Source of the DNA: Amycolatopsis sp. NBC_00345 | GTDB lineage: Bacteria > Actinomycetota > Actinomycetes > Mycobacteriales > Pseudonocardiaceae | Length of the DNA stretch: 64,000 bases | Direction of reading: 5' to 3' | Assembly (NCBI RefSeq): GCF_036116635.1 | Contig: NZ_CP107995.1 | Span: 4,712,001-4,776,000 of the forward strand | Part shown: positions 39,068-46,955 of the stretch, in pieces | Position numbering within the stretch: position 1 is the stretch's first letter | Layout: each line of letters starts with the position of its first letter | The notes under the pieces: model-generated | What the model saw: only the letters and a program-made list of their open reading frames with translations | The model's database searches: none | What the model was told of the DNA's origin: nothing | Program-made: the position numbers and the translations under genes

Positions 39068-40205
39068 TCGCCGTCCCCCGGCTCCGGAAGGACGAGCGCC
39101 ACCTCGGCGCACCGGCGAGCGACATCCGCGGGAACCGCCGCAGCAGCGTGCCCAAACCGACCTCCAGCTCCAGCCGGGCGAGCGGCGCGCCCAGGCAGAA
39201 GTGCGGCCCGTGCCCGAAAGCGACGTGCGGGTTCTCCCCGCGATTCGCGTCGAACGTGTCCGGTGAAGCGAAAGCCGACGGGTCGCGGTGCGCGGAGGCC
39301 ACCGCGAGCATGACCGTGTCCCCCGCCGGGATCTCGACGTCGCCGATCACCACGTCCTCCACCGGGAACCGGCGGATCGCCAGCTGCAGCGGCGAAGCGT
39401 GCCGGAGTATTTCGTCCACAGTGGATGCCAGCAGCGACGGCGAGGCCACCAGTGACGCGCACAGCGAGGGCCGCGCGAGCAGCTCGACGAGACCGTTGCC
39501 GAGGGTGTACACCACGTTCTCGTACCCCGCCAGCAGCAGGAGGAACGCCGCGCTCAGCAGCTCGTCGTCGGTCAGCTCCGGGGCGACGACGCTCAGCAGG
39601 TCGTCCCCCGGGGCGGCACGCTTCGCGGCGATCAGCGACGCCAGGTAGCCATACAGCGAGCGCATCGCTTCACGCGCAGCGTCAGGGTCGGTCGGCATCA
39701 AGACCGCGTCGGTCCAGGCGCGGAAGTCCGTGACGTCTGCGGGATCGACCCCGAGCAGCGCGCAGATCACCCGGATCGGCAGCGGCACGGCGTAACCGGC
39801 GACCAGGTCGGCCTCCGCCGGCAAAGCCGCGGCCAGCTCGTCCGCGATCCGCGCCACCTCCGGCCGCAGGGCCTCGACCCGGCGCGGGGTGAACGCGCGG
39901 CCCAGGAGCCGCCGCAGCCGGGTGTGCTCGGGCGCGTCGAGGTTCAGCAGGTTCCGGTCCAGCGCGGGCGGCAGCGAGAGGCCGTGATAGCCGCCGCTCG
40001 AGTTCGCCTTGTCCAGTGACAGCCGCGGATCGCCGAGGCCGGCCTTGACCTCGGCGTATCGCGTGACCAGCCAGATCGACGCGCCGTCCGGCGAGTTGGC
40101 CCGGTGCACCGGGCCGGCCTCACGAAGCCGCGCGTACGCGCACACCGGGTCGTTCAGGAAGTCCGCATCGAAGTGGACCGGGTCTATTTGGGCAGGGTCA
40201 GGCAT
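39033..40205 (-). CDS. cytochrome P450
   Basis: A 390-residue bacterial class I P450 monooxygenase. The heme-cysteine loop is VAFGHGPHFCLGAPLARLE, the ExxR pair EILRHASPLQLAIRR, and the I-helix SAAFLLLLAGYENVVYTLGN. The I-helix keeps the acid (E) but has Asn in place of the usual Thr (AGxET), which can alter oxygen activation. ATG 40205 overlaps the DHH phosphoesterase gene by eight bases, so the two are coupled. No ferredoxin or reductase is nearby and the substrate is unknown. The last codons lie inside a 22-bp tandem repeat. Confidence 0.94.
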   Translation of the reverse strand: MPDPAQIDPVHFDADFLNDPVCAYARLREAGPVHRANSPDGASIWLVTRYAEVKAGLGDPRLSLDKANSSGGYHGLSLPPALDRNLLNLDAPEHTRLRRLLGRAFTPRRVEALRPEVARIADELAAALPAEADLVAGYAVPLPIRVICALLGVDPADVTDFRAWTDAVLMPTDPDAAREAMRSLYGYLASLIAAKRAAPGDDLLSVVAPELTDDELLSAAFLLLLAGYENVVYTLGNGLVELLARPSLCASLVASPSLLASTVDEILRHASPLQLAIRRFPVEDVVIGDVEIPAGDTVMLAVASAHRDPSAFASPDTFDANRGENPHVAFGHGPHFCLGAPLARLELEVGLGTLLRRFPRMSLAGAPRWRSSFRSRGTATLPVILGGRER

Positions 40206-41211
40206 CCTTCGTCCCCAGCAACGGCGCCCGTCCGAGCGCCCTGCGAAGCCCCGCCAGCACCTCCTCGGAAGTGCCCTCCACCGTGCAGCCGGCGGCCATG
40301 CGGTGCCCACCGCCGCCGAACTCCGCGGCGGCCACCGACACGTCGACCCCGCCCGCCGAGCGCAGCGACACCATCCACACCGAGGGCCCGGCCTCCTTCA
40401 GCACCGCCGCGACACCCGCTTCCCGCGTCGCGCGCACGACGTCGATGACGGATTCGACCTCTTCACTGCGCACGGTCTCGGCGGCCGCGGCGCGGACGAC
40501 GGCGTGCACGAACCCGAAGCCCTGCGCGGCATCCGGCTCCAGTCGCGCCTCCGCCAGCACCGCGGACAGCATCGGCAGCCAGGCGAACGGGTGGTCGTCG
40601 ACGACCCGCCGGGCCACCTCCCCCGGATCGACGCCCGCCTCCAGCAGCCGCGCGGCGATCCGGTGCGTCTCGGGGCTCGCGCGCCGGAAGCCGCTGGTGT
40701 CGGTGACGATCCCGGCGTACAGGCACCGCGCGACCGGCTCGTCGATCTGCGCGCCCATCGCCTCGAGGATCCGCGTGACGAGCACCGCAGTGGCCTCCGC
40801 GCTCTCGTCCACCACGTGGTGGGTGCCGTAGTGGGCGTTGGTCGCGTGGTGGTCGACGACGAGCACGTCACCGCCGGCCGCGCGGACGGCGTCGACCCGC
40901 GCCGCGAGCCGCCCCAGCCGCGCCAGGGTCGGGGTGTCCAGCGCGACCAGCAGCCGTTCCGTCGCGGGCAGCGCGTCGGCCCGGGTCAGCAGGCCGCCCT
41001 CGTCGAGCCAGCGCAGCGTCTCCGGCGTCTCGTCGGGCTCGCCGAACGACACCCGCACGGCGGCTCCACGCTGCTGCAGTACCCGGCCGAGGGCCAGCGC
41101 GCTGCCGAGCGCGTCCGCGTCCGGGCGCACGTGCCCGAGCAAGGTCACGTCGGTGGCCCCGGCCAGCAGTTCGACCGCGGCCTCGATGTCCTGCGCCAAA
41201 GTAGCTGTCAC
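40198..41211 (-). CDS. DHH/DHHA1 phosphoesterase (NrnA-like)
   Basis: A 337-residue nanoRNase/pAp or cyclic-dinucleotide phosphatase, orthologous in position and motifs to mycobacterial Rv2837c. DVTLLGHVRPDADALGSALA and LVALDTPTLARLG bind Mn2+, DVLVVDHHATNAHYGTHHVV is the DHH motif, and the C-terminal DHHA1 domain has VAAAEFGGGGHRMAAGCTV. GTG 41211 is preceded at 8 nt by TAGCGT and faces the methyltransferase gene across only 25 bases. The P450 gene overlaps its 3' end. Confidence 0.95.
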   Translation of the reverse strand: MTATLAQDIEAAVELLAGATDVTLLGHVRPDADALGSALALGRVLQQRGAAVRVSFGEPDETPETLRWLDEGGLLTRADALPATERLLVALDTPTLARLGRLAARVDAVRAAGGDVLVVDHHATNAHYGTHHVVDESAEATAVLVTRILEAMGAQIDEPVARCLYAGIVTDTSGFRRASPETHRIAARLLEAGVDPGEVARRVVDDHPFAWLPMLSAVLAEARLEPDAAQGFGFVHAVVRAAAAETVRSEEVESVIDVVRATREAGVAAVLKEAGPSVWMVSLRSAGGVDVSVAAAEFGGGGHRMAAGCTVEGTSEEVLAGLRRALGRAPLLGTKDA

Positions 41212-41236
41212 AGTGCGTCACGCTACGCTCTGCGGG
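41212..41236. promoter_or_regulatory. 25-bp divergent, apparently leaderless promoter pair
   Basis: The whole intergenic space between DHH (minus) and methyltransferase (plus) is 25 bases. It holds TACGCT (41224-41229, plus; 7 nt before ATG) and TAGCGT (41225-41220, minus; 8 nt before GTG), overlapping by two bases. Each -35 would have to lie inside the other gene. Confidence 0.45.
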
Positions 41237-42274
41237 ATGCCTGAGTACGTGATCCTCGTGCACCCGTCCGCCAACCGGGTCTACGCCGCCTCGTCGCCCG
41301 CACTGCTGCGCGCCGAGCTGGCGGTGTTCGGCGCGGCCGGGCTGGCCGCCGGGCTCTCCGAGGTCGAGGAGGTGGAGCTGGGCGGCGTCGGCTACGTCAA
41401 GTTCACCAGCCCCGCCCCGCTGACCGGCGACGACCTCGCGCTGCTGTCCAACCTCTCCTCGCTCTACGCGCTGTTCGAGCTCGGCGATGGGGTGCTGCGC
41501 CCGGTCACCGTGAAGCCGCTGGCGAAGACGGACTCGGACCTGCTCACGATCCAGAAGTACCCGGGCAAGACCAACGAGCAGTTCACCAAGCTGCTGCTCA
41601 ACCTCACGCTGCTCGCCACCGACGCGCCGGCCGCGTGGCCGAGCCGCCCGCTGCGCCTGCTCGACCCGCTGTGCGGCCGCGGCACCACGCTCAACCAGGC
41701 CGTGATGTACGGCTTCGACGCCACCGGCCTGGACGTGGACGGCAAGGACTTCGAGGCCTACGAGGCCTTCCTCAAGACCTGGCTGCGCACCAAGCGCGTG
41801 AAGCACACCGCCGACTCAGGACCGTTGCGGCGCAACAAAATCCGGCTCGGACGACGGCTCGACGTCGAGTACGCCTTCGACAAGGACGCCTACCGCTCCG
41901 GCGACACGCGCCACCTCACCTTCTTCAACGCCGACACCCTCACCGCCGATGAGCTGCTGCGCCCGAACTCCGTGGACCTCGTCGTCACGGACGCCCCGTA
42001 CGGCGTGCAGCACGGCAGCCACCGCGAAGCCGGCCTCGCGCGCAGCCCGCGCGACCTCCTGGCGGCCGCCGTTCCCGTGTGGACCCGGGTGCTGCGCCCG
42101 GGCGGCGCGCTCGGGATCTCCTGGAACACCAACGTCTTGCCCCGCGAAGAACTCGTCACGGTGCTGAAGCGGGCCGGGCTCGAGGTCCGCGAGGGCGGGC
42201 CGTACGAGGAGTTCGCGCACCGTGTGGACCAGGCCATCGTGCGCGACCTCGTGGTGGCCGCCAAACCGGCCTAG
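41237..42274 (+). CDS. TRM11-like SAM-dependent RNA/DNA methyltransferase
   Basis: A 345-residue methyltransferase. The N-terminal ~110 residues are a THUMP-like RNA-binding part (YVILVHPSANRVYAASSPAL, YVKFTSPAPLTGDDLALLSN). The Rossmann domain has RLLDPLCGRGTTLNQAVMYG (motif I) and VDLVVTDAPYGVQHGSHREA (motif IV in the form DAPYG). WTRVLRPGGALGISWNTNVL is the next strand. Length and layout fit TRM11/Trm14 enzymes that methylate tRNA guanosine. ATG 41237 is 7 nt from a -10-like TACGCT. It is monocistronic and ends at palindrome family A. Confidence 0.85.
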   Translation: MPEYVILVHPSANRVYAASSPALLRAELAVFGAAGLAAGLSEVEEVELGGVGYVKFTSPAPLTGDDLALLSNLSSLYALFELGDGVLRPVTVKPLAKTDSDLLTIQKYPGKTNEQFTKLLLNLTLLATDAPAAWPSRPLRLLDPLCGRGTTLNQAVMYGFDATGLDVDGKDFEAYEAFLKTWLRTKRVKHTADSGPLRRNKIRLGRRLDVEYAFDKDAYRSGDTRHLTFFNADTLTADELLRPNSVDLVVTDAPYGVQHGSHREAGLARSPRDLLAAAVPVWTRVLRPGGALGISWNTNVLPREELVTVLKRAGLEVREGGPYEEFAHRVDQAIVRDLVVAAKPA

Positions 42275-42284
42275 TGCCACCTGC

Positions 42285-42330
42285 CTTGTGAGTGTTTATG
42301 ACGGTTAGAACCGTCATAAACACTCACAAG
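42285..42330. terminator. palindrome family A, copy 2 (between convergent genes)
   Basis: The 40-base core 42288-42327 is identical to that at 28111-28150, with CTT and AAG adding three more pairs. It lies between the convergent methyltransferase and decarboxylase genes and can serve both as terminator. Confidence 0.85.
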
Positions 42331-42337
42331 ACCTTCA

Positions 42338-43711
<1,374 letters not shown>

Positions 43712-43731
43712 TCACAATTCCGGCCGTGCTG

Positions 43732-43746
43732 TTCGGCTGTACCGAA
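43732..43746. promoter_or_regulatory. LysR-type operator candidate
   Basis: TTCGGCTGTACCGAA is a perfect 5-bp inverted repeat around 5 bases and contains T-N11-A, the LysR box. It lies in the divergent region, 47 bases from the decarboxylase -10 and 15 from the regulator's. Confidence 0.55.
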
Positions 43747-43760
43747 CAAGACCGCCGCAC

Positions 43761-43766
43761 GACAAT
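43761..43766 (+). promoter_or_regulatory. putative leaderless -10 of lysR gene
   Basis: GACAAT lies exactly 6 nt before ATG 43773, without a ribosome site. Confidence 0.4.
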
Positions 43767-43772
43767 GGGCGG

Positions 43773-44687
43773 ATGCTGAACCCCTGGCGGCTGTCGCTGC
43801 TCAGCCGGCTCGACTCGCTCGGCACCATCCGCGCGGTCGCGCAGGCGTCGAACCTGAGCCCTTCGAGCGTGTCCCAGCAGCTCGCCGTGCTGGAGGCGGA
43901 AACCCGCACCCAGCTGCTGGAACGCACCGGCCGGCGGGTCCGGCTGACCCCGGCCGGGCTGACACTGGCCCGCCGCGCGCGGGCGGTGCTCGACCACATG
44001 GACACCGTCGAGGCGGAGCTGCGCAGCCTCGGTGACGAGCCGGTCGGGCGGGTGCGGCTCGGCGCGTTCCAGAGCGCCGTGCACACCCTGGCGGTGCCGG
44101 CCGTGACGCGGCTGGCGGGCGTGCACCCGCACATCGAGGTCGAGCTGCTGGACCTGGAGCCGCACGAGAGCCTGCCCGCGCTCCGGGCCGGCGACGCGGA
44201 CATCATCATCACGACCACCGACTTCGTCGAGCAGCCGCTGGGCCCGGACGTCGACCTGGTGCCGCTGGCCGCCGACCCGGTCGTGCTGGTGCTGCCGCCG
44301 GGACGCGCCGCGCGGGGGCCGGCCGACCTCGCCGCCTACGCGGGCGAGTCCTGGGTGTTCGAGCCGCCCCAGTCCTACATGGCGAACCTGGCCACCCGGC
44401 TGTGCCGCGAGTCGGGGTTCGAGCCGCGGGTGGTGGGCCGGTTCAGCAGCTACATGCTGACGCTGCAGCACGTCGAGGCCGGGCTGTCGATCGCGCTGCT
44501 GCCCGGCCTGGCCGTGGACCCGCGCTACCGCGTCACGACGCGTGAGCTCGCGGTCCCGGTGACGCGCACGATCACCGCCGCCGTACGTCGAGGCTCGCCT
44601 CCGCGCGCCGCGGTCAACGTGGTGCTCGACGCCCTGCGCCACCACCCGGGCCTGCCGGGCACGGTGCCGGCGGCCGGCCCGAGCTGA
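43773..44687 (+). CDS. LysR-family transcriptional regulator (DgdR-like)
   Basis: A 304-residue regulator of standard length. The winged helix is LDSLGTIRAVAQASNLSPSS with VSQQLAVLEAETRTQLLERT (~residues 12-50). The effector domain (~90-295) has the two-lobe periplasmic-binding-protein form, with VRLGAFQSAVHTLAVPAVTR and ADIIITTTDFVEQP, and GLSIALLPGLAV near the end. It is divergent from the dialkylglycine-decarboxylase-like gene with a T-N11-A palindrome between, so it probably controls that gene in response to its substrate. Confidence 0.92.
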   Translation: MLNPWRLSLLSRLDSLGTIRAVAQASNLSPSSVSQQLAVLEAETRTQLLERTGRRVRLTPAGLTLARRARAVLDHMDTVEAELRSLGDEPVGRVRLGAFQSAVHTLAVPAVTRLAGVHPHIEVELLDLEPHESLPALRAGDADIIITTTDFVEQPLGPDVDLVPLAADPVVLVLPPGRAARGPADLAAYAGESWVFEPPQSYMANLATRLCRESGFEPRVVGRFSSYMLTLQHVEAGLSIALLPGLAVDPRYRVTTRELAVPVTRTITAAVRRGSPPRAAVNVVLDALRHHPGLPGTVPAAGPS

Positions 44688-44742
44688 TGCTGGACATGCT
44701 GGTCCACTCCGGACTGGGCACGCCGTCGGTCACGAGCCGCAG

Positions 44743-44748
44743 TAGGCT
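44743..44748 (+). promoter_or_regulatory. putative leaderless -10 of the MmpS-like gene
   Basis: TAGGCT lies exactly 6 nt before GTG 44755, without a Shine-Dalgarno. Confidence 0.45.
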
Positions 44749-44754
44749 CCGCGG

Positions 44755-45138
44755 GTGATCAAGAGAATGGCTCTCGCGACCGCGATCCTCGCGCTCGGCG
44801 CCGGCCTCACCGCCTGCTCGAATCCCACCGGAAAGTCCTGGGCCATCAGCTACGAGCTGACCACCGAGGGGTCCGGCACGGTGACGAAGCTGGCCTACAA
44901 CGAGACCGCCGACCGATACCAGGACGACGTGGCCCAGCACGACCTGAACGGTCCCCTCGGGCTGCCGTGGAAGCTGGACGTCGTGGTCAGCGCGGGCCAG
45001 GAGGCCAAGGTGACCGCCACCCCGTCCGGCGGCGCGGCGCTGACCTGCCGGATCCTGCTGGACAAGACGAAGGAGCTGGCCAAGGTGACGGCCGCCGCCG
45101 GCCAACCGGTCACCTGCACCAAGAAGACCGACAGCTGA
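44755..45138 (+). CDS. MmpS-like lipoprotein
   Basis: A 127-residue exported protein. The signal sequence ends in the lipobox LTAC (residues ~18-21), so it is lipid-anchored. The mature domain resembles the beta-sandwich of mycobacterial MmpS proteins: ISYELTTEGSGTVTKLAYNE, then LPWKLDVVVSAGQEAKVTAT and ALTCRILLDKTKELAKVTAA with a second cysteine near the end (PVTCTKK), the two probably disulfide-bonded. MmpS proteins normally accompany MmpL transporters, but none is nearby, so its partner is unknown. It is convergent with the esterase gene. Confidence 0.8.
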   Translation: MIKRMALATAILALGAGLTACSNPTGKSWAISYELTTEGSGTVTKLAYNETADRYQDDVAQHDLNGPLGLPWKLDVVVSAGQEAKVTATPSGGAALTCRILLDKTKELAKVTAAAGQPVTCTKKTDS

Positions 45139-45165
45139 TCCGTCCACTGTGGATAGACGTGGGCG

Positions 45166-45999
45166 TCACAGGCGTTCGCCGACGAAGCGCAGGGCGTCGG
45201 GGAGGACGCCGCGCCAGTAGGAATCCGTGTGGGCGCCCGGGGTGATGTGGGAGGTGGCCGGGCCGGCGCGGTCGATCAGGCGGCGGTTGGCGGCCAGGAA
45301 CGGGTCCGACGCGCCGCACCAGACGCCCAGGCTGCCCGGCGACAGCTCGTCGAGGTGCAGCAACGGCTCGGCCGCCTGCCACTGGGACTCCGAGGCGAAC
45401 ACGTCGCGGGCCTTGGCCTCGGACCAGGTGCGGAAGAGCGCGGCGCTGCAGGTGGCGACGGCCGTCAGGTCACGGCGGCGGCGGGCCAGGCTCAGCGCGC
45501 CGAAACCGCCCATCGAGACGCCGAGGACACCGGTCATCGGGCGGAGGTTGCTGCCCGCCAGCCAGCCCGGGACCTCGTCGGTCAGCATGCGCTGCGGGTC
45601 GTCACCGCCGCCGGTGCCGACCCAGTAGTGGTCGCCGTCCACGGCCGCGACGGCGAACGGCCGGGCCCCGGTGCGGACCAGGTCCGTGAGCATCTGAGGC
45701 ACGCCCAGATCGAGGAACGTGCGGGCGTTCGCGCCACGGCCGTGCAGCGCCACGCAGACCGGCAGGCCCGACGTGGGCACGCCCTCGGGCACCATCAGCA
45801 CCAGGTCGACGTCCCGTCCGCGCGCGGCCGAATGCGGCCGCAGGACGGTGACGGGCCGGGTCAGGGCCGACGCGCTGGCGGGCGGGGCGATCGGGGCCGG
45901 AGGACCCACCGGGGTGGGGCGCCCGGAGCAGGCGGCGACAAGCGCCGCGGTGCCGCCGAGCAGCACGCCGCGTCGCGAGACATCGGTCCCCCACCGCAT
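45166..45999 (-). CDS. exported esterase-like lipoprotein
   Basis: A 277-residue alpha/beta-hydrolase of the esterase D/antigen 85-like group. The twin-arginine-type start SRRGVLLGGTAALVAACSG ends in a lipobox (VAAC). LPVCVALHGRGANARTFLDL forms the oxyanion region, MTGVLGVSMGGFGALSLARR the nucleophile elbow (GVSMGG), VWCGASDPFLAANRRL the acid, and ITPGAHTDSYW the histidine. It is anchored outside the membrane; the natural ester is unknown. ATG 45999 is 4 bases past the rbfA stop, so it is the last gene of the infB-rbfA operon, an unusual tail. Confidence 0.87.
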   Translation of the reverse strand: MRWGTDVSRRGVLLGGTAALVAACSGRPTPVGPPAPIAPPASASALTRPVTVLRPHSAARGRDVDLVLMVPEGVPTSGLPVCVALHGRGANARTFLDLGVPQMLTDLVRTGARPFAVAAVDGDHYWVGTGGGDDPQRMLTDEVPGWLAGSNLRPMTGVLGVSMGGFGALSLARRRRDLTAVATCSAALFRTWSEAKARDVFASESQWQAAEPLLHLDELSPGSLGVWCGASDPFLAANRRLIDRAGPATSHITPGAHTDSYWRGVLPDALRFVGERL

Positions 46000-46003
46000 C
46001 GCT

Positions 46004-46480
46004 TCAGCCCCGGGTCTCCTCTTCCGCGAAGTCCTCGTCGTCCTCGTCGACGCGCGGCGCCTTGTACGGGTCGGGCTCGCCGGCGTGCTGCGCGCCCGCG
46101 GAGCGGCGGGCCACCTCGGCGTCGGCCTCGCGGGCCTTGGCCAGCAGCTCTTCGATCCGGCGGGCGTCGTCGGGGATGCTGTCCGCGACGAAGGCGAGGG
46201 TCGGGGTGTAACGGACACCGGTGCCCTGCCCGACCTTGGTGCGCAGGACCCCGCGCGCGGACTCGAGCGCCGCCGCGGCGCCGTTGAAGTCCGGTTCCGC
46301 GTCAAGGCTTTCGCCCAGCACCGTGTAGTAGACCGTGGCGTCGTGCAGGTCCGCGGTGATCTTGGTGTCGGTGATCGTCACCGAGTTCAGCCGCGGGTCT
46401 TTCACGTCGTGTTCGATGGCGGAGGCCACGATCTGCGAGATCCGCTTGGCGAGCTTACGAGCCCGAGCCGGATCGGCCAT
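46004..46480 (-). CDS. rbfA: 30S ribosome-binding factor RbfA
   Basis: A 158-residue cold-shock ribosome-maturation factor with the KH-like fold. [20 protein letters not shown] is the first helix, [20 protein letters not shown] the strand pair, and VYYTVLG with [20 protein letters not shown] the later core. An acidic tail ([10 protein letters not shown]) extends the actinobacterial form. It follows infB and a DUF503 gene, and the exported esterase follows it. RbfA acts on 16S helix 1 during late 30S assembly. Confidence 0.95.
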   Translation of the reverse strand: MADPARARKLAKRISQIVASAIEHDVKDPRLNSVTITDTKITADLHDATVYYTVLGESLDAEPDFNGAAAALESARGVLRTKVGQGTGVRYTPTLAFVADSIPDDARRIEELLAKAREADAEVARRSAGAQHAGEPDPYKAPRVDEDDEDFAEEETRG

Positions 46481-46507
46481 GGAACTTCCCCTTCTGGCAG
46501 TGCTTGT

Positions 46508-46801
46508 CTAATCGTCCGGGCCCAGCAGCCGGCGGTGCGCCGACAGAAGGACGAACTCCGGTCGCGAGGCCACGTACCGCTCACACGAGTCGAGCACGTC
46601 CCGGACGTGTTCGCCACCCGCGGCGACGACGGCCACCCCGATCAGGGCGCGCCGGTGCAGGTCGAGGTGACCCGCTTCGGCTACCGACACGGCGAAGCGC
46701 TTACGCACCTCCGCCACGACCGGCTTGATCACCGAACGCTTCTGCTTCAACGAATGGATCTCGTCGAGCAGGATGTCGAACTCAACAGCCCCGACATACA
46801 T
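46508..46801 (-). CDS. DUF503 / YlxP-like protein
   Basis: A 97-residue small protein, full length for the family: MYVGAVEFDILLDEIHSLKQ with KRSVIKPVVAEVRKRFAVSV, then LDLHRRALIGVAVVAAGGEH and a last helix. Members sit between infB and rbfA in many bacteria and are thought to aid 30S maturation or translation. GGAGG is 6 nt before ATG 46801. It is separated from infB by 150 bases of strong hairpins, so it is read either by read-through or from its own promoter. Confidence 0.92.
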   Translation of the reverse strand: MYVGAVEFDILLDEIHSLKQKRSVIKPVVAEVRKRFAVSVAEAGHLDLHRRALIGVAVVAAGGEHVRDVLDSCERYVASRPEFVLLSAHRRLLGPDD

Positions 46802-46840
46802 AGGCGACCTCCACGAGCTGACGCGACCACGCGCGGGGGT

Positions 46841-46886
46841 CCAGGGGGCTTGCCCCCTGGCGGGGGTTTGGGGGTTCGACCCCCAA
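46841..46886. repeat. tandem GC-rich hairpins between infB and DUF503
   Basis: CCAGGGGG-CTTG-CCCCCTGG (46841-46860) and TTGGGGGT-TCG-ACCCCCAA (46868-46886) are two perfect 8-bp hairpins. Similar paired hairpins are common in actinomycete spacers. The second mimics a tRNA T-arm but is not part of a tRNA. Confidence 0.6.
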
Positions 46887-46894
46887 GAAACACC

Positions 46895-46955
46895 GTAAAG
46901 GCGGGGAGGGGCGAGCGTTTTTCGCGAGCACGCCCCTCCCCCAATCAGCCTTTAC
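46895..46955 (-). terminator. infB terminator hairpin including the stop codon
   Basis: GTAAAGGC and GCCTTTAC, plus inner CGCCCCTCCCC pairing with GGGGAGGGGCG, form a long stem around a 17-base loop. The right side contains the infB TAA, so the hairpin begins inside the coding sequence. Confidence 0.65.

Noticed and set aside
46868..46886. tRNA T-arm
   Set aside because: GGGGGTTCGACCCCC looks like a T-stem-loop, but no anticodon arm, D-arm or acceptor stem can be formed around it.
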